Shown here in pieces: positions 22,383 through 31,562 of a stretch of DNA of 64,000 bases. The notes beneath the pieces were generated by a model, which searched no databases, had not been told where the DNA came from, and saw only the letters and a list, made by a program, of their open reading frames with translations. The number at the start of each line of letters is the position of its first letter. Position 1 is the first letter of the stretch. The position numbers and the translations under genes are program-made. Source of the stretch: Sycobia sp. Sy_11 (Eukaryota; Arthropoda; Insecta; Hymenoptera; Epichrysomallidae). The DNA is taken from contig JACCIC010000038.1 in NCBI GenBank assembly GCA_018907035.1, positions 224,501-288,500 on the forward strand. The letters are read 5' to 3'.

Positions 22383-23549
22383 ATGGCAAAACCACGCGTA
22401 AGCTGGATCTATAAACTAACGAAAGAGCAAATTGAAAGGGAACTCGTTAAAAACAATTTACCAATAGAAGGTACAAAAGCGTATTTGCGACAAAATTTAA
22501 TTTCATATGTACGAGCTCACCCGGAGCTCTTTTTCGACAAACCAGAAGACGAAAAAGACTTCAACGAAGATGTAAATCGAACTCAAGATCTTGAAGAAAT
22601 TGAGGAAGAATTTCGCCAATTACGTATACAACTATTAAACCAACAAGCAGCTGCATCAACGTCCAGTCCAGTCATGGCACACCAAGCTGCGAACACACCT
22701 TTTAGCACTCCGCCTGCTACTGTATACGTACAACAACCGTCGGCTGCACAAGAAAACGCCAAAGTGATGGACCAAATGAGAAAGTGGAATTGTCACTTTG
22801 ATGGCAAAAACCTACACTCTTTCCTCGAAAGGATCCATGAGTTGAAAAGAGCATATAATTTATCCGAACAACAAATTTTGAATGGATTCCCGGAACTATT
22901 GCGAGGTGATGCACAATTATGGCATAGAAATTATGCCTCAAATTTTAAAACGTTCTCGGAATTAGAAGAAGGGTTGAGAAAATTCTACTTGTCACCTAGC
23001 GAACGTCGAAATCTTGATCGACAGATCCATAATCGTGTACAAGAACCTAATGAAGACATTCGTGCATTCGATAATTCATTAATTACACTAATGAGACGTC
23101 GAGGAGGTTTTTCGGAGGAACAGAAAACCGAAACAATGTACTACAATATGCTCGCCGAATATAGATTACATATTCGTCGTGATGACGTCAAAACAACGTC
23201 AGATATCGTTCAACAAGTAGAAGAGTATCTGGAAACCAAAAAACAGTATGAAAGACAGAAAATTACGAAAAATCACACCTCCACACCTGAATATAAAACA
23301 AGAAAGCCGGAGATCCGAGTAAATAATTTTAACAATAAAATTGCTTCAGTATACGACCGAACTAAGTGTTGCTGGAAGTGCAAACAAACGGGCCACGATC
23401 GTTTTAAGTGCACAAACCAGCAAAAGATCTTTTGTTCATATTGTGGTCGTGATAATGTATACACTCGTGATTGCAAGTGTCACCCGTCGGGAAACGCCAG
23501 GAGGGCCGAGCCCACACCGAACCTAGCTCGGCCCAACAACAACAACTAG
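22383..23549 (+). CDS. gag: Gag of element B
   Basis: This 388-residue frame starts at the first ATG after the leader. Residues about 9-46 (KLTKEQIERELVKNNLPIEG and onward) look like a SAP domain, a DNA-binding helix-loop-helix. Residues 60-90 are acidic and helical. About 135-290 is the retrotransposon capsid-type region. C330, C333, H338 and C343 form a zinc knuckle. A second one (C351, C354, C364) has Val at the His position. Gag assembles the intracellular particle and packages RNA. The frame overlaps pol by 79 nt and contains the -1 frameshift signal. No damage is seen. Confidence 0.92.
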   Translation: MAKPRVSWIYKLTKEQIERELVKNNLPIEGTKAYLRQNLISYVRAHPELFFDKPEDEKDFNEDVNRTQDLEEIEEEFRQLRIQLLNQQAAASTSSPVMAHQAANTPFSTPPATVYVQQPSAAQENAKVMDQMRKWNCHFDGKNLHSFLERIHELKRAYNLSEQQILNGFPELLRGDAQLWHRNYASNFKTFSELEEGLRKFYLSPSERRNLDRQIHNRVQEPNEDIRAFDNSLITLMRRRGGFSEEQKTETMYYNMLAEYRLHIRRDDVKTTSDIVQQVEEYLETKKQYERQKITKNHTSTPEYKTRKPEIRVNNFNNKIASVYDRTKCCWKCKQTGHDRFKCTNQQKIFCSYCGRDNVYTRDCKCHPSGNARRAEPTPNLARPNNNN

Positions 23550-26500
23550 AAATAGAAACTGACAACAGACATTTTGTAAGAGTAATGATTGGCGATTACG
23601 AAGTGTCAGCCCTTTTGGATACGGGATCTGTAAGCTCCTATGTGAGTGAACAATTGAGTGAAATCTGTATGAAATTCGGATGGCATACTGAGCCAAGTAA
23701 TCGAATTGCAGTCTTGGCAAATGGCTCAGAAATAAGCCTTGGAAGAAATATTTATGGACCAATATATGTACAAGGAAAAAGATTCCAACAAAAATTTTTA
23801 GTAACGAATGGATTGAGCCATCCTATGCTCTTAGGTATGGATACTCTAAAAAAACTTGAAATCCGTATAATATTAAACAACTGTGAAATAAATAAATCAG
23901 TAAACAATCAAATACATCAGGTATGTACAATTGATACACCGTACGGACTACAGAATTTAAATCCCACCGAACGTCAGAGATTAGAAAAATTTTTAAAAAC
24001 AGAGATGGATAAATTTAACTTTATCAAAGGTCCTACTCCGCTCCTGCAACACGAAATCGTCGTGGAAGAAAAAACACCTATTAAACAGAAATATCGGCCA
24101 AGAAATCCGGCCATGCAAGAAATCATCAATCAGGAAGTTGATAAAATGCTAAACGAAAACGTAATTCAACCGTCAAACAGTCCGTGGAGTTCACCAGTCG
24201 TTATTGTAAAAAAGAAGGACGGAAAAGCACGATTCTGTGTGGACTTCAGAAAAATAAATAAAGTTACAAAGAAAGACGCTTATCCTCTTCCACAAATTAA
24301 TGCGACACTAGACAAGCTAAGAGGAGCCCGATATCTATCCACATTAGATTTGAAAAATGGATATTGGCAAGTAGCTCTAACACCGGAAAGCCGTCCTGTC
24401 ACTGCCTTCACCGTCGCCGGAAAAGGCCTATATGAATTCAATGTAATGCCGTTTGGCTTACACTCAGCACCGGCTACCTTCCAACGACTCTTAGACAGAG
24501 TGATTACTCCAGAAATGGTTCCGTATGCTTTCGCATATCTAGACGACATCGTAGTAGTCTCGTCTACGTTTGAGGAACATCTACAAAAATTAAAAGAAGT
24601 TTTCAACCGATTAAGAATAGCGAAATTAAAACCTAATCCGGATAAATGCCATTTCGCCCGCTCAAGTCTAAAATATTTAGGACATATTGTAGACAAAAAC
24701 GGTCTACAAACCGATCCGGAAAAGGTGGCTGCTGTACTAAATTTAGCACCACCGAAAAACATGAAAGAAATTCAGCGATTTATGGGTCTAATATCATGGT
24801 ACAGACGATTTCTTAAAGATATCTCGAATGTTGCCGCACCACTACATCGACTTACTAGAAAAAAAGCTAAGTGGACCTGGGGAGAAACCGAGCAAGATGC
24901 ATTTGACAAAATCAAGCAGCTTCTCACAAATGCACCCATCCTTTCCTGTCCAGACTGGAGCCGTCCGTTTATCCTGCAAACGGATGCCAGTAAAGAAGGA
25001 TTGGGAGCTGCGCTTACTCAAGCATATGAGAACAACGAACGAGTCATCGCCTTTGCAAGTCGAACACTCTCCCCAGCCGAAAAAAACTATTCCGCCACTG
25101 AGCTAGAATGTCTAGCAATTAAATGGGGTGTGTGGAAATTTCGAGATTATCTTGAAGGATATCATTTTATTGTACTCACCGACCATCAATCGCTGAAATG
25201 GCTTAATAACATAGAGAATCCTTCCGGTCGATTAGCCCGCTGGGCACTTGAATTAAGCCAGTACGATTTCGAAATTAAATATCGTCCTGGTAAAGATAAT
25301 TTATTAGCCGATACTTTATCTCGACAGCCGCTAGCCGTCGAAGCAACTACAATTAAAATAGCAGATTGGTACGAAAAAATATACAAAAATGTGGAGAGTG
25401 ATCCTGAAAACTACCCCGATTTTTGTATCATTAATGGCAGATTATATAAGCATATTTTACACACATTAGACTTCAATGATACGAGTGAAAATTTGCAATG
25501 GAAGATCTGTGTACCGAAATCCGAGCAACATAGAGTACTAAACGAAGTACATAACGATCCTACTGCCGGTCATCTAGGAATTTCGAAAACTCTGGTGAAG
25601 ATATCCAAAAGTTATTACTGGCCTGGAATGCTCCGGATGACTACAAACTATGTAAGAAACTGCGAGAATTGTCATCAATTTAAATCTCAACAACAATCAC
25701 CGGCTGGAAAATTGCATGCGACGTTAGTCGAACAGCCTTGGGATATCGTGGCCGTTGATCTTATAGGACCACTCCCAAGATCGTCAAGATTGAACACCTG
25801 GCTGTTAGTCATGCAGGATAAATTAACAAAGTGGGTAGAATTAAAACCCTTACGAAAAGCGACTGCCGAAGCTATAACGCTGGCAGTTAAACAGCAAGTC
25901 ATTCTACGTTTTGGATGCCCGAAAATTATAATTTCCGATGATGGACGACAATTCGTGTCAAAAGAATTTACGGAAATGCTATCAAAATCTGGAATAACTC
26001 ATAGAAAAACACCACCGTATACGCCGCAGTGTAATCCAGTAGAGCGAGCAAATAAAGTAATAAAAACCATGATTTCTCAATACATAGAGAAAAATCATCG
26101 AACATGGGATTGCTATTTACTCGAGCTACAATTCGCATATAATACCGCTACATCCGAAACAACGGGATTTACACCCGCTTACATAAATTTTGGAAGAGAA
26201 TTAAGAGCACCCGGGTCTCTTGTCCAAAAATTTGGTCAAACTTGTAATATTACAGCCGAGAATCGGATTAATAAAATACAAGAGACAATAGAACTTGTAC
26301 AAAGTCAATTAGCTCGGAGCTTCCAAAAACAAAAACATTACTATGATCAAAACCGTCGAAAATGGAACCCGGAAATCGGCGATTATGTATATAAACGCTC
26401 ACACGAATTATCTAATAAATTAGACGCGTTTAACGCAAAATTAGCTCCAAAATATCTGGGTCCGTATACTATTTTCAGGAAGGTATCGCCAGTTATATAC

Positions 26501-26593
26501 GACCTGAAAGATAATAAAGGTCAAATTATTAAACATATTCATATTAAGGATCTTCGTAAAAGATATAACAATCTAGATAAGATACCACCGTGA
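23471..26593 (+). CDS. pol: Pol of element B: protease, RT, RNase H, integrase
   Basis: About 1040 codons, expressed by -1 frameshift from gag, so the TTG at 23471 is not a true start. Protease: LLDTGS, catalytic D50, with LLGMDTL near 120. RT: about 195-400 with YLDD at 356-359. RNase H: D505, E544 and D571, ending near 620. Integrase: H694, H701, C731 and C734 bind zinc; D763, D823 and E858 are catalytic, with 34 residues between the last two instead of the usual 35. GPY motif at 997-999. All catalytic residues are present and the frame is intact. The order is that of Ty3/gypsy elements. The frame ends in TGA and stays open after it into ORF3. Confidence 0.95.
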   Translation: MQVSPVGKRQEGRAHTEPSSAQQQQLEIETDNRHFVRVMIGDYEVSALLDTGSVSSYVSEQLSEICMKFGWHTEPSNRIAVLANGSEISLGRNIYGPIYVQGKRFQQKFLVTNGLSHPMLLGMDTLKKLEIRIILNNCEINKSVNNQIHQVCTIDTPYGLQNLNPTERQRLEKFLKTEMDKFNFIKGPTPLLQHEIVVEEKTPIKQKYRPRNPAMQEIINQEVDKMLNENVIQPSNSPWSSPVVIVKKKDGKARFCVDFRKINKVTKKDAYPLPQINATLDKLRGARYLSTLDLKNGYWQVALTPESRPVTAFTVAGKGLYEFNVMPFGLHSAPATFQRLLDRVITPEMVPYAFAYLDDIVVVSSTFEEHLQKLKEVFNRLRIAKLKPNPDKCHFARSSLKYLGHIVDKNGLQTDPEKVAAVLNLAPPKNMKEIQRFMGLISWYRRFLKDISNVAAPLHRLTRKKAKWTWGETEQDAFDKIKQLLTNAPILSCPDWSRPFILQTDASKEGLGAALTQAYENNERVIAFASRTLSPAEKNYSATELECLAIKWGVWKFRDYLEGYHFIVLTDHQSLKWLNNIENPSGRLARWALELSQYDFEIKYRPGKDNLLADTLSRQPLAVEATTIKIADWYEKIYKNVESDPENYPDFCIINGRLYKHILHTLDFNDTSENLQWKICVPKSEQHRVLNEVHNDPTAGHLGISKTLVKISKSYYWPGMLRMTTNYVRNCENCHQFKSQQQSPAGKLHATLVEQPWDIVAVDLIGPLPRSSRLNTWLLVMQDKLTKWVELKPLRKATAEAITLAVKQQVILRFGCPKIIISDDGRQFVSKEFTEMLSKSGITHRKTPPYTPQCNPVERANKVIKTMISQYIEKNHRTWDCYLLELQFAYNTATSETTGFTPAYINFGRELRAPGSLVQKFGQTCNITAENRINKIQETIELVQSQLARSFQKQKHYYDQNRRKWNPEIGDYVYKRSHELSNKLDAFNAKLAPKYLGPYTIFRKVSPVIYDLKDNKGQIIKHIHIKDLRKRYNNLDKIPP
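23489..23534 (+). promoter_or_regulatory. -1 ribosomal frameshift signal between gag and pol
   Basis: The heptamer GGGAAAC (23489-23495) is read in the gag frame as G GGA AAC, the correct phase. After a 7-nt spacer (23496-23502), GGGCCGAGC (23503-23511) pairs perfectly with GCTCGGCCC (23526-23534) around a 14-nt loop. pol opens only 18 nt upstream of the heptamer (after TGA at 23468-23470) and lies in the -1 frame. All parts of a standard frameshift site are present. Confidence 0.88.
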
Positions 26594-26623
26594 ACTCACT
26601 ATATATGGGCCGACCAGAGGCCC
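26591..26623 (+). promoter_or_regulatory. Possible stop-codon readthrough site after pol
   Basis: The pol TGA (26591-26593) is followed by ACTCAC and, 13 nt after the stop, by the hairpin GGGCC (26607-26611) / GGCCC (26619-26623). The frame then has no stop until the end of ORF3. Stem-loops or pseudoknots just after leaky stops promote readthrough in some retroviruses. Whether it works here is untested, and the TGA context is not the strongest known. Confidence 0.4.
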
Positions 26624-26638
26624 AAGAGTATAGTCAAA

Positions 26639-27157
26639 ATGCAGCACCCCGTCGAACAAGAACTCTGCCGTCAATTCCTGGAACTCAGTGTTCCTATCAA
26701 GTGTTATGGACTGCCATTCCATGCACTAATTAACACTGGGACACTGATGACCACGGCGTCAGCAGAAATCGGCAGGATACTTGAGCGACGTGGTGCTCGG
26801 CGTGTATACGGGGGAGCGGTTCTCCATCTTAACCGGGACCCGTTATACACCATTGATCCTGTCAACATTGTGTCCACATATACACTGGAGGTGGAATACA
26901 CCTGCAAAGAGAAAACCAGAATAAGTAATTTCGCCATAGTCCCAGACCAGCCCGTGGACATCATTTTTGGTATGGCGGAAATCAACAAGATTGGATTTCG
27001 CGTTCTATGGAACCAAAGAAGTCCAGCAGCCCAGGAACGTCGCCGAGAAAACAGGCGACTGCATCGTAGAGCAGCCAGAAGAGTCGCCGCTAGATTGGAA
27101 GACGAAGGAATCTACACCGCCACCGACTCCGAAAATCCTAGCATCGACAGCGAGTAA
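26639..27157 (+). CDS. ORF3 of element B: retropepsin-like protein with arginine-rich tail
   Basis: 172 residues, in the same frame as pol and separated from it by a single TGA and 15 further codons. Residues about 15-125 follow the retropepsin plan: FHALINTGTLM where the active-site DTG loop belongs, with Asn for Asp, and NFAIVPDQPVDIIFGMAEI where the IxLGxxxL strand belongs. The pol protease has the same two landmarks with an intact DTG. Residues about 132-152 are strongly basic (ERRRENRRLHRRAARRVAAR), like RNA-binding or nuclear-targeting arginine-rich motifs, and the tail is acidic. A catalytic role is unlikely. RNA binding or a Gag-Pol dimer role is possible but only inferred. It stands where env would be. 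Confidence 0.75.
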   Translation: MQHPVEQELCRQFLELSVPIKCYGLPFHALINTGTLMTTASAEIGRILERRGARRVYGGAVLHLNRDPLYTIDPVNIVSTYTLEVEYTCKEKTRISNFAIVPDQPVDIIFGMAEINKIGFRVLWNQRSPAAQERRRENRRLHRRAARRVAARLEDEGIYTATDSENPSIDSE

Positions 27158-27277
27158 AACTGTAAGGAAAGAAATATATAAATATTTTATTAAATTTATA
27201 GATTATATCATTTAAGTTTAAATTTTAATGTTCGAAAATGATTTGGTGCTACGTGTGGAGTATTTAATATAAAGGAT

Positions 27278-27328
<51 letters not shown>

Positions 27329-27609
27329 TATATTTTTGTTTCAATAAATTTTTTTATTTTTTTTTTATTTTATTAATATTATATTTTATGTTACCAAAAG
27401 AAATTTAATCATTTATATTTGCGATAATGACATTGTAAAACCACCCAAATATTTATATATTAAGTACGAACAAGGGTTGATGCCCTCTCGAGAAAAATAA
27501 AATTTAACCCGGGGAAGGTTAAATAAAAATTTTTTGAATAATAATTTTAAATTTAAAGTTAAATTCAAAATTATTATTCAGTACTCGTTAATACTTACTA
27601 GCGAACACT
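27158..27609 (+). other. Non-coding spacer between ORF3 and ORF4 of element B
   Basis: AT-rich. It holds a run of 41 A (27284-27324) and then three hairpins in a row before ORF4: AGGG/CCCT (27473-27486), TTTAACC/GGTTAAA (27503-27523) and TGAATAATAATTTT (27535-27548) with its perfect complement (27567-27580). Confidence 0.7.
27284..27324. repeat. Poly(A) tract inside element B
   Basis: 41 consecutive A between ORF3 and ORF4. A second A run (28178-28200) begins inside the ORF4 stop codon. Confidence 0.95.
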
Positions 27610-28179
27610 ATGGCAAAATATGTACTTACCCGGGCGCGGCGCGACCTGCTCGTCGCCGAGCAGGAGTTAAATAATAGTTTAAGAATTCTGGTACGTCCGC
27701 GTTTGATCGTACCGCCAGCACGACCGCCTCGTCTGCAGGTGGAAGGCCGATGCTCTTCCATCATAAAACACGTCGGCCCGAAACCTACAGCCGTCCCGAC
27801 GACACCACGGGTCAGCGAGGCGGACGTGCCTCCAGCCGACGGCGAGCAGCCCGCCCTACCGAGTAATGCACAAACGCCCGGGCCACCACGACCTGCGCCA
27901 CAACTACTGCCAGCTGAGCAGACCGTTCCGCTGGGGATGCCGTCGTTACCGGCTCCCGAGTATAAGCCTCACGGTTCGGCCCCGACGGACGACACGCGCC
28001 CTTGGCGTGCGTTCATCTACGATGAAGAGGCCACGTTGTTTTTCCGTCTGGGAGCCGTGCGGCATCGTCAACGCATCGGGAACCGGAGGTTCCACATGCG
28101 GATGGACGCAAAAACAGGGCATGTGAGATGTGTCACATGCTCCGAGAAAAAGATTTGTATGTTTAACACTTTTATTTAA
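27610..28179 (+). CDS. ORF4 of element B: proline-rich protein of unknown function
   Basis: 189 residues, frame different from pol. Much richer in G and C than gag and pol, which shows in its Pro, Arg, Ala and Gly content. The first 30 residues are basic and helical (MAKYVLTRARRDLLVAEQEL). About 33-125 is Pro-rich and probably unfolded. About 132-189 is a more regular domain (WRAFIYDEEATLFFRLGAV, then RRFHMRMDAKTGHVRCVTC and a last Cys) that could bind zinc through its cysteines. The stop codon runs directly into 21 further A. I do not recognise the family. Composition and flanking A tracts hint at capture from another transcript. Confidence 0.65.
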   Translation: MAKYVLTRARRDLLVAEQELNNSLRILVRPRLIVPPARPPRLQVEGRCSSIIKHVGPKPTAVPTTPRVSEADVPPADGEQPALPSNAQTPGPPRPAPQLLPAEQTVPLGMPSLPAPEYKPHGSAPTDDTRPWRAFIYDEEATLFFRLGAVRHRQRIGNRRFHMRMDAKTGHVRCVTCSEKKICMFNTFI

Positions 28180-28332
28180 AAAAAAAAAAAAAAAAAAAAA
28201 CACACATTATTTTTTATTTTTTTTTTGACACATTTTTCATACACACTTAACATGATTACGAACAGTACAAACTTATAAATTTTGTATAATAATATGTACG
28301 AAATAAAATTAGTTCGATATCCCGCACTTCAC

Positions 28333-28364
<32 letters not shown>

Positions 28365-28520
28365 TGTATATGTATATTACATTGTAACACTATCAAGGAA
28401 ATTCGCACACCGCGTATTTGCGAAACTATAATGATATTTTTTCTTGTTATAAAGAGATCCTGCTCTTCTATATTTTACAAGATAAAAAATTATACACTAT
28501 GCACACGCGCCGCGCTCCCG

Positions 28521-28534
28521 AAAAAAGAGGGAGA
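28521..28534 (+). other. Polypurine tract of element B
   Basis: AAAAAAGAGGGAGA lies directly before the TG of the 3' LTR, the standard place for the plus-strand primer. Confidence 0.88.
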
Positions 28535-29127
28535 TGCGACGGCCAAAAACATGGCCGCGCAAATTTACTTCGAACAAAGGACTCATGTTACACGTTAAAA
28601 TTTGAGATAGTATTACATCTAATTTGGTGGATGTATTTTACAATACATACACGGAATTAGATGTATAAATTTACAAGAAAGAATATCGAATATTATTAGA
28701 AATAATATATTAAACATATTATTTCTATAATGATTAAATTAAGACTCGCGTATATACCAAATAAACACCGAAAACCGGGCAAAGGTCGCGACGACTACTG
28801 AAGAAGGTAGTCGTCGCAACTGCCGAAACTCGAACAAGTAGAGAGAGAACGCGATATCTAGTCTCTCTCTCTACCACTAAGTTAAGTACAGCGTATGCCG
28901 TAGAGGGGATACACTGCGCGCGGCAAGAGAACGCGCGTTCAATGTATTAGACCGGCGGCCGCTATCCCCTCTAATACATGCCGCACGCACACTATTACAC
29001 GCTCTCACTGAGCAGCCTGAGCCGCAACCAATGTAGCGAACGCGCGAATACCAGCATATACAACGAGTGTCCAAAAACGAATGCACCCGCTGTATTTAAT
29101 TATCCCGAGGGGGATAGGAACGTTACA
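28535..29127 (+). repeat. 3' LTR of element B, internally deleted (593 bp)
   Basis: The first about 566 bp match the 5' LTR almost base for base (one difference seen, GGGTGTCC versus GAGTGTCC at 29065). The sequence then jumps from TTTAATTA to TCCCGAGGGGGATAGG, the last 27 bp of the LTR. The 1146 bp lost contain TATA box, hairpin array and AATAAA. A 2-bp TA microhomology lies at the joint. Confidence 0.92.
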
Positions 29128-29590
29128 AATTCAAAATTTAAATTTAATTTTCCAACGGAGGTATTTATTGTACTCCTAAATTTAAAAAACGATCTAAAAA
29201 GATCAAACTAAATACAGGTGATATATATAGAATTTTTTTTTTCCCATACACATGTTTGCGTTATGCTTTTTTTTATCCACAGAGATGTTTAAGTTAAATC
29301 GATTAAAGATTGCACTCATTGATTATTTTCCCTAACGGCGTAATAACGTATCAATAGTATAAACATGGAATTTAGATTTATTTTTTCTGTGTGTTTGACC
29401 TAATGTAATATAATTTCAGACCTTATTATTAAAAAAAAAAAAAAAAAGAATGTAAGCGAGAAAATTAATGTTTTTTTTAACCATTCTGGACTTTGGATTT
29501 TTGGAATTTTTTTTGTGTGTGTGCGCGAACGATTTGTAATCCTGAAAGAATTTAATTTTTTTGAGGGTGGTCGCAATTCGCCGCATCAGA

Positions 29591-29650
<60 letters not shown>

Positions 29651-30087
29651 AGACACTATATATATCAGGCAGATTGATTGAGTTCAGTTCTCGCTATTCA
29701 AAAATTTAGTAAACATTGTTTTATAAATGCCTCTGAAAAATTCGATATTATGGAGAATTAAACTCAAGGTTATGATAGAGATAATATGGGGAAATCGCCG
29801 ATGCCCATGTTAGAAATTGCAGTAAAATGTTGACACTCCGCTCTACGGCGGTGCACGTCGGTATTCCGTTCGTGCGATATTCCAAATGTTGGTTTTCGAG
29901 TTCGTGCGATCGAGGGAGAGACGGCCTTCAGTAGGGGGATACCGAAATAATAGATGCAATAAAAGGGATTAACTGGTATCGAAATTCTTGAAGTGCGTAT
30001 AGATTTTCTTGTCTGTTTCTGTAAGTGTGTATGTATGTATTTATATACACACCTATTTTCTTAAAATTTTAAATTCGCTGCGTGGCG

Positions 30088-30199
30088 ATGATCGAGGCTA
30101 CGAAAAGTTATACCTGGGTATACGCATTTAAAGAATTTCTTCGTCGACACCAGTGCATCCCATTTACTACAACCCACTGCCAAAGTTTTAATAAAATAG
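30088..30199 (+). CDS. Possible first exon of an unknown gene
   Basis: An ATG at 30088 opens a 37-codon frame (MIEATKSYTWVYAFKEFLRR and more) that ends at a GTATGT donor at 30200. Composition is more balanced than the surroundings. No following exon was found and I do not recognise the peptide. Confidence 0.22.
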
Positions 30200-30503
30200 G
30201 TATGTGTAATAATAAAACTAATTTGATATAAAAAATTATATTTTCTGTAAATTATTTATATAATATTATTCATTACATTTTTATATAATAAATTTTATTT
30301 CATTGCTATTTACATTATATCATGCATTCATTAAAATTAAGTCAATGGTTATTAAAATACAACAAATATTTATTTAAATTTATGTTTAAAACAGAAACAT
30401 ACATATTTAACACGAATGAATATTTTGTAATTTGAGTAAAACAATTAAGTTTATTTGAATAGCGAACATATAATTATTACATTACACTAAATAAATTATT
30501 GAA

Positions 30504-30851
30504 TAGCTTTATCAAAAGGTGAAATATATTTATTTGATTATACCCAATGAGTTGTTAAAAACTAATAAACATTTTTTCGATTTTATTAAACGAAGCACGA
30601 AGATTTAAATATTAAATTTAAAGGAATAAATCGTTTAATAAAACTATTTATATGTTCTAAGTAAATAATTTTTTCAAAAATATAAAATATTTTTTTGATT
30701 TATATGTATACTTTGTAGTTTTTAGTAATTATTTATTACATTTAATATTTAAATCTTTGTGCTTCGTTTAATAAAATTAAATAAATATTTATTAGTTTTG
30801 ACAACTGACAAGGAATAATCAAATAAATCTAATCCACCCTTTGGGAAAACT
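30504..30851. repeat. Large inverted repeat (fold-back element)
   Basis: Arms of about 110 bp at 30504-30617 and 30740-30851 are complementary with few differences, for example ATTAAACGAAGCACGAAGAT against ATCTTTGTGCTTCGTTTAAT. The outer ends are related to CCCAAAGGGTGG. The shape fits a MITE or fold-back transposon remnant. No clear target duplication. Confidence 0.7.
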
Positions 30852-31491
30852 ATTTAAAGAGTAAATGGTTTTTTACAAAATTGAATATATTTCTTTTGTA
30901 TGTGTGTGGGTGTATATATATATATTAAAAAAAATTATTTTTTATATCAAGCTTATTTTTTTTCAACAGCAGAACAAATATTGGGAATTAAATGAATATT
31001 TTCTTATTTTGAGACAATATATCCTCAAACCAATAGATTCAAATTTAATAGCAGGAAAATAAATTCTTCGATTAATTAAATATCTCTTAGATTGTAGTCC
31101 AGATTTTTTAGAAAAGGAAACTATTTTTTTGAACCAATAACTGAAGATTTTGAATAAAAAAATTTAGTTATTTTCTTCAAGCCGACAAAATTAAGTGAAT
31201 ATATACTGGGATTAAGAATTTCAATACTTCACTCAAGAAATTTAATTTAAAATGAAGAACTCGATTCCTATCTTTTAAATAATAATTACTTGAAGTAAGT
31301 TTTTATTTTCAAAAACATGAAAATTCAAGTATTTTAAATGTTTAAAAGTAGTACATAGTTTTTTGATTCAAAGCATTATTTTCTTGACTTTAAAAATCAA
31401 AAGTTTCAACTCAGCGAATAATTTCTTGAATTTATTTATAATTTATACGTTAATATACTTTTATTACATTTATTTCAAAACTTTGATCTAA

Positions 31492-31562
31492 CCGGGATTC
31501 TATCCGCAGACCTTTGAATTCACAAGTTAACATCTTATTAATTACGCTATCGCAGTACGCTG
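31492..31562 (-). repeat. tRNA-like relic, probably SINE-derived
   Basis: Read on the minus strand, GATAGCGTAATTAATAAG resembles an internal A box and GGATAGAATCCCGG a decayed B box, at tRNA-like distance. The fold is too damaged for a working tRNA. Confidence 0.4.

Larger units (their letters stand above)
20260..29127 (+). mobile_element. Element B: nearly intact Ty3/gypsy-type LTR retrotransposon with two accessory ORFs
   Basis: The element is 8868 bp and is flanked by AATT at 20256-20259 and 29128-29131. In order it has a 5' LTR, primer-binding site, structured leader, gag, pol in the -1 frame, ORF3 in the pol frame after one TGA, ORF4, polypurine tract and a shortened 3' LTR. The shared parts of the two LTRs differ at about one position by eye, so the insertion is young. 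The 3' LTR has lost 1146 bp including promoter and poly(A) signal, so this copy may be defective in a further round. No env gene is present; ORF3 and ORF4 take its place. Confidence 0.93.
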
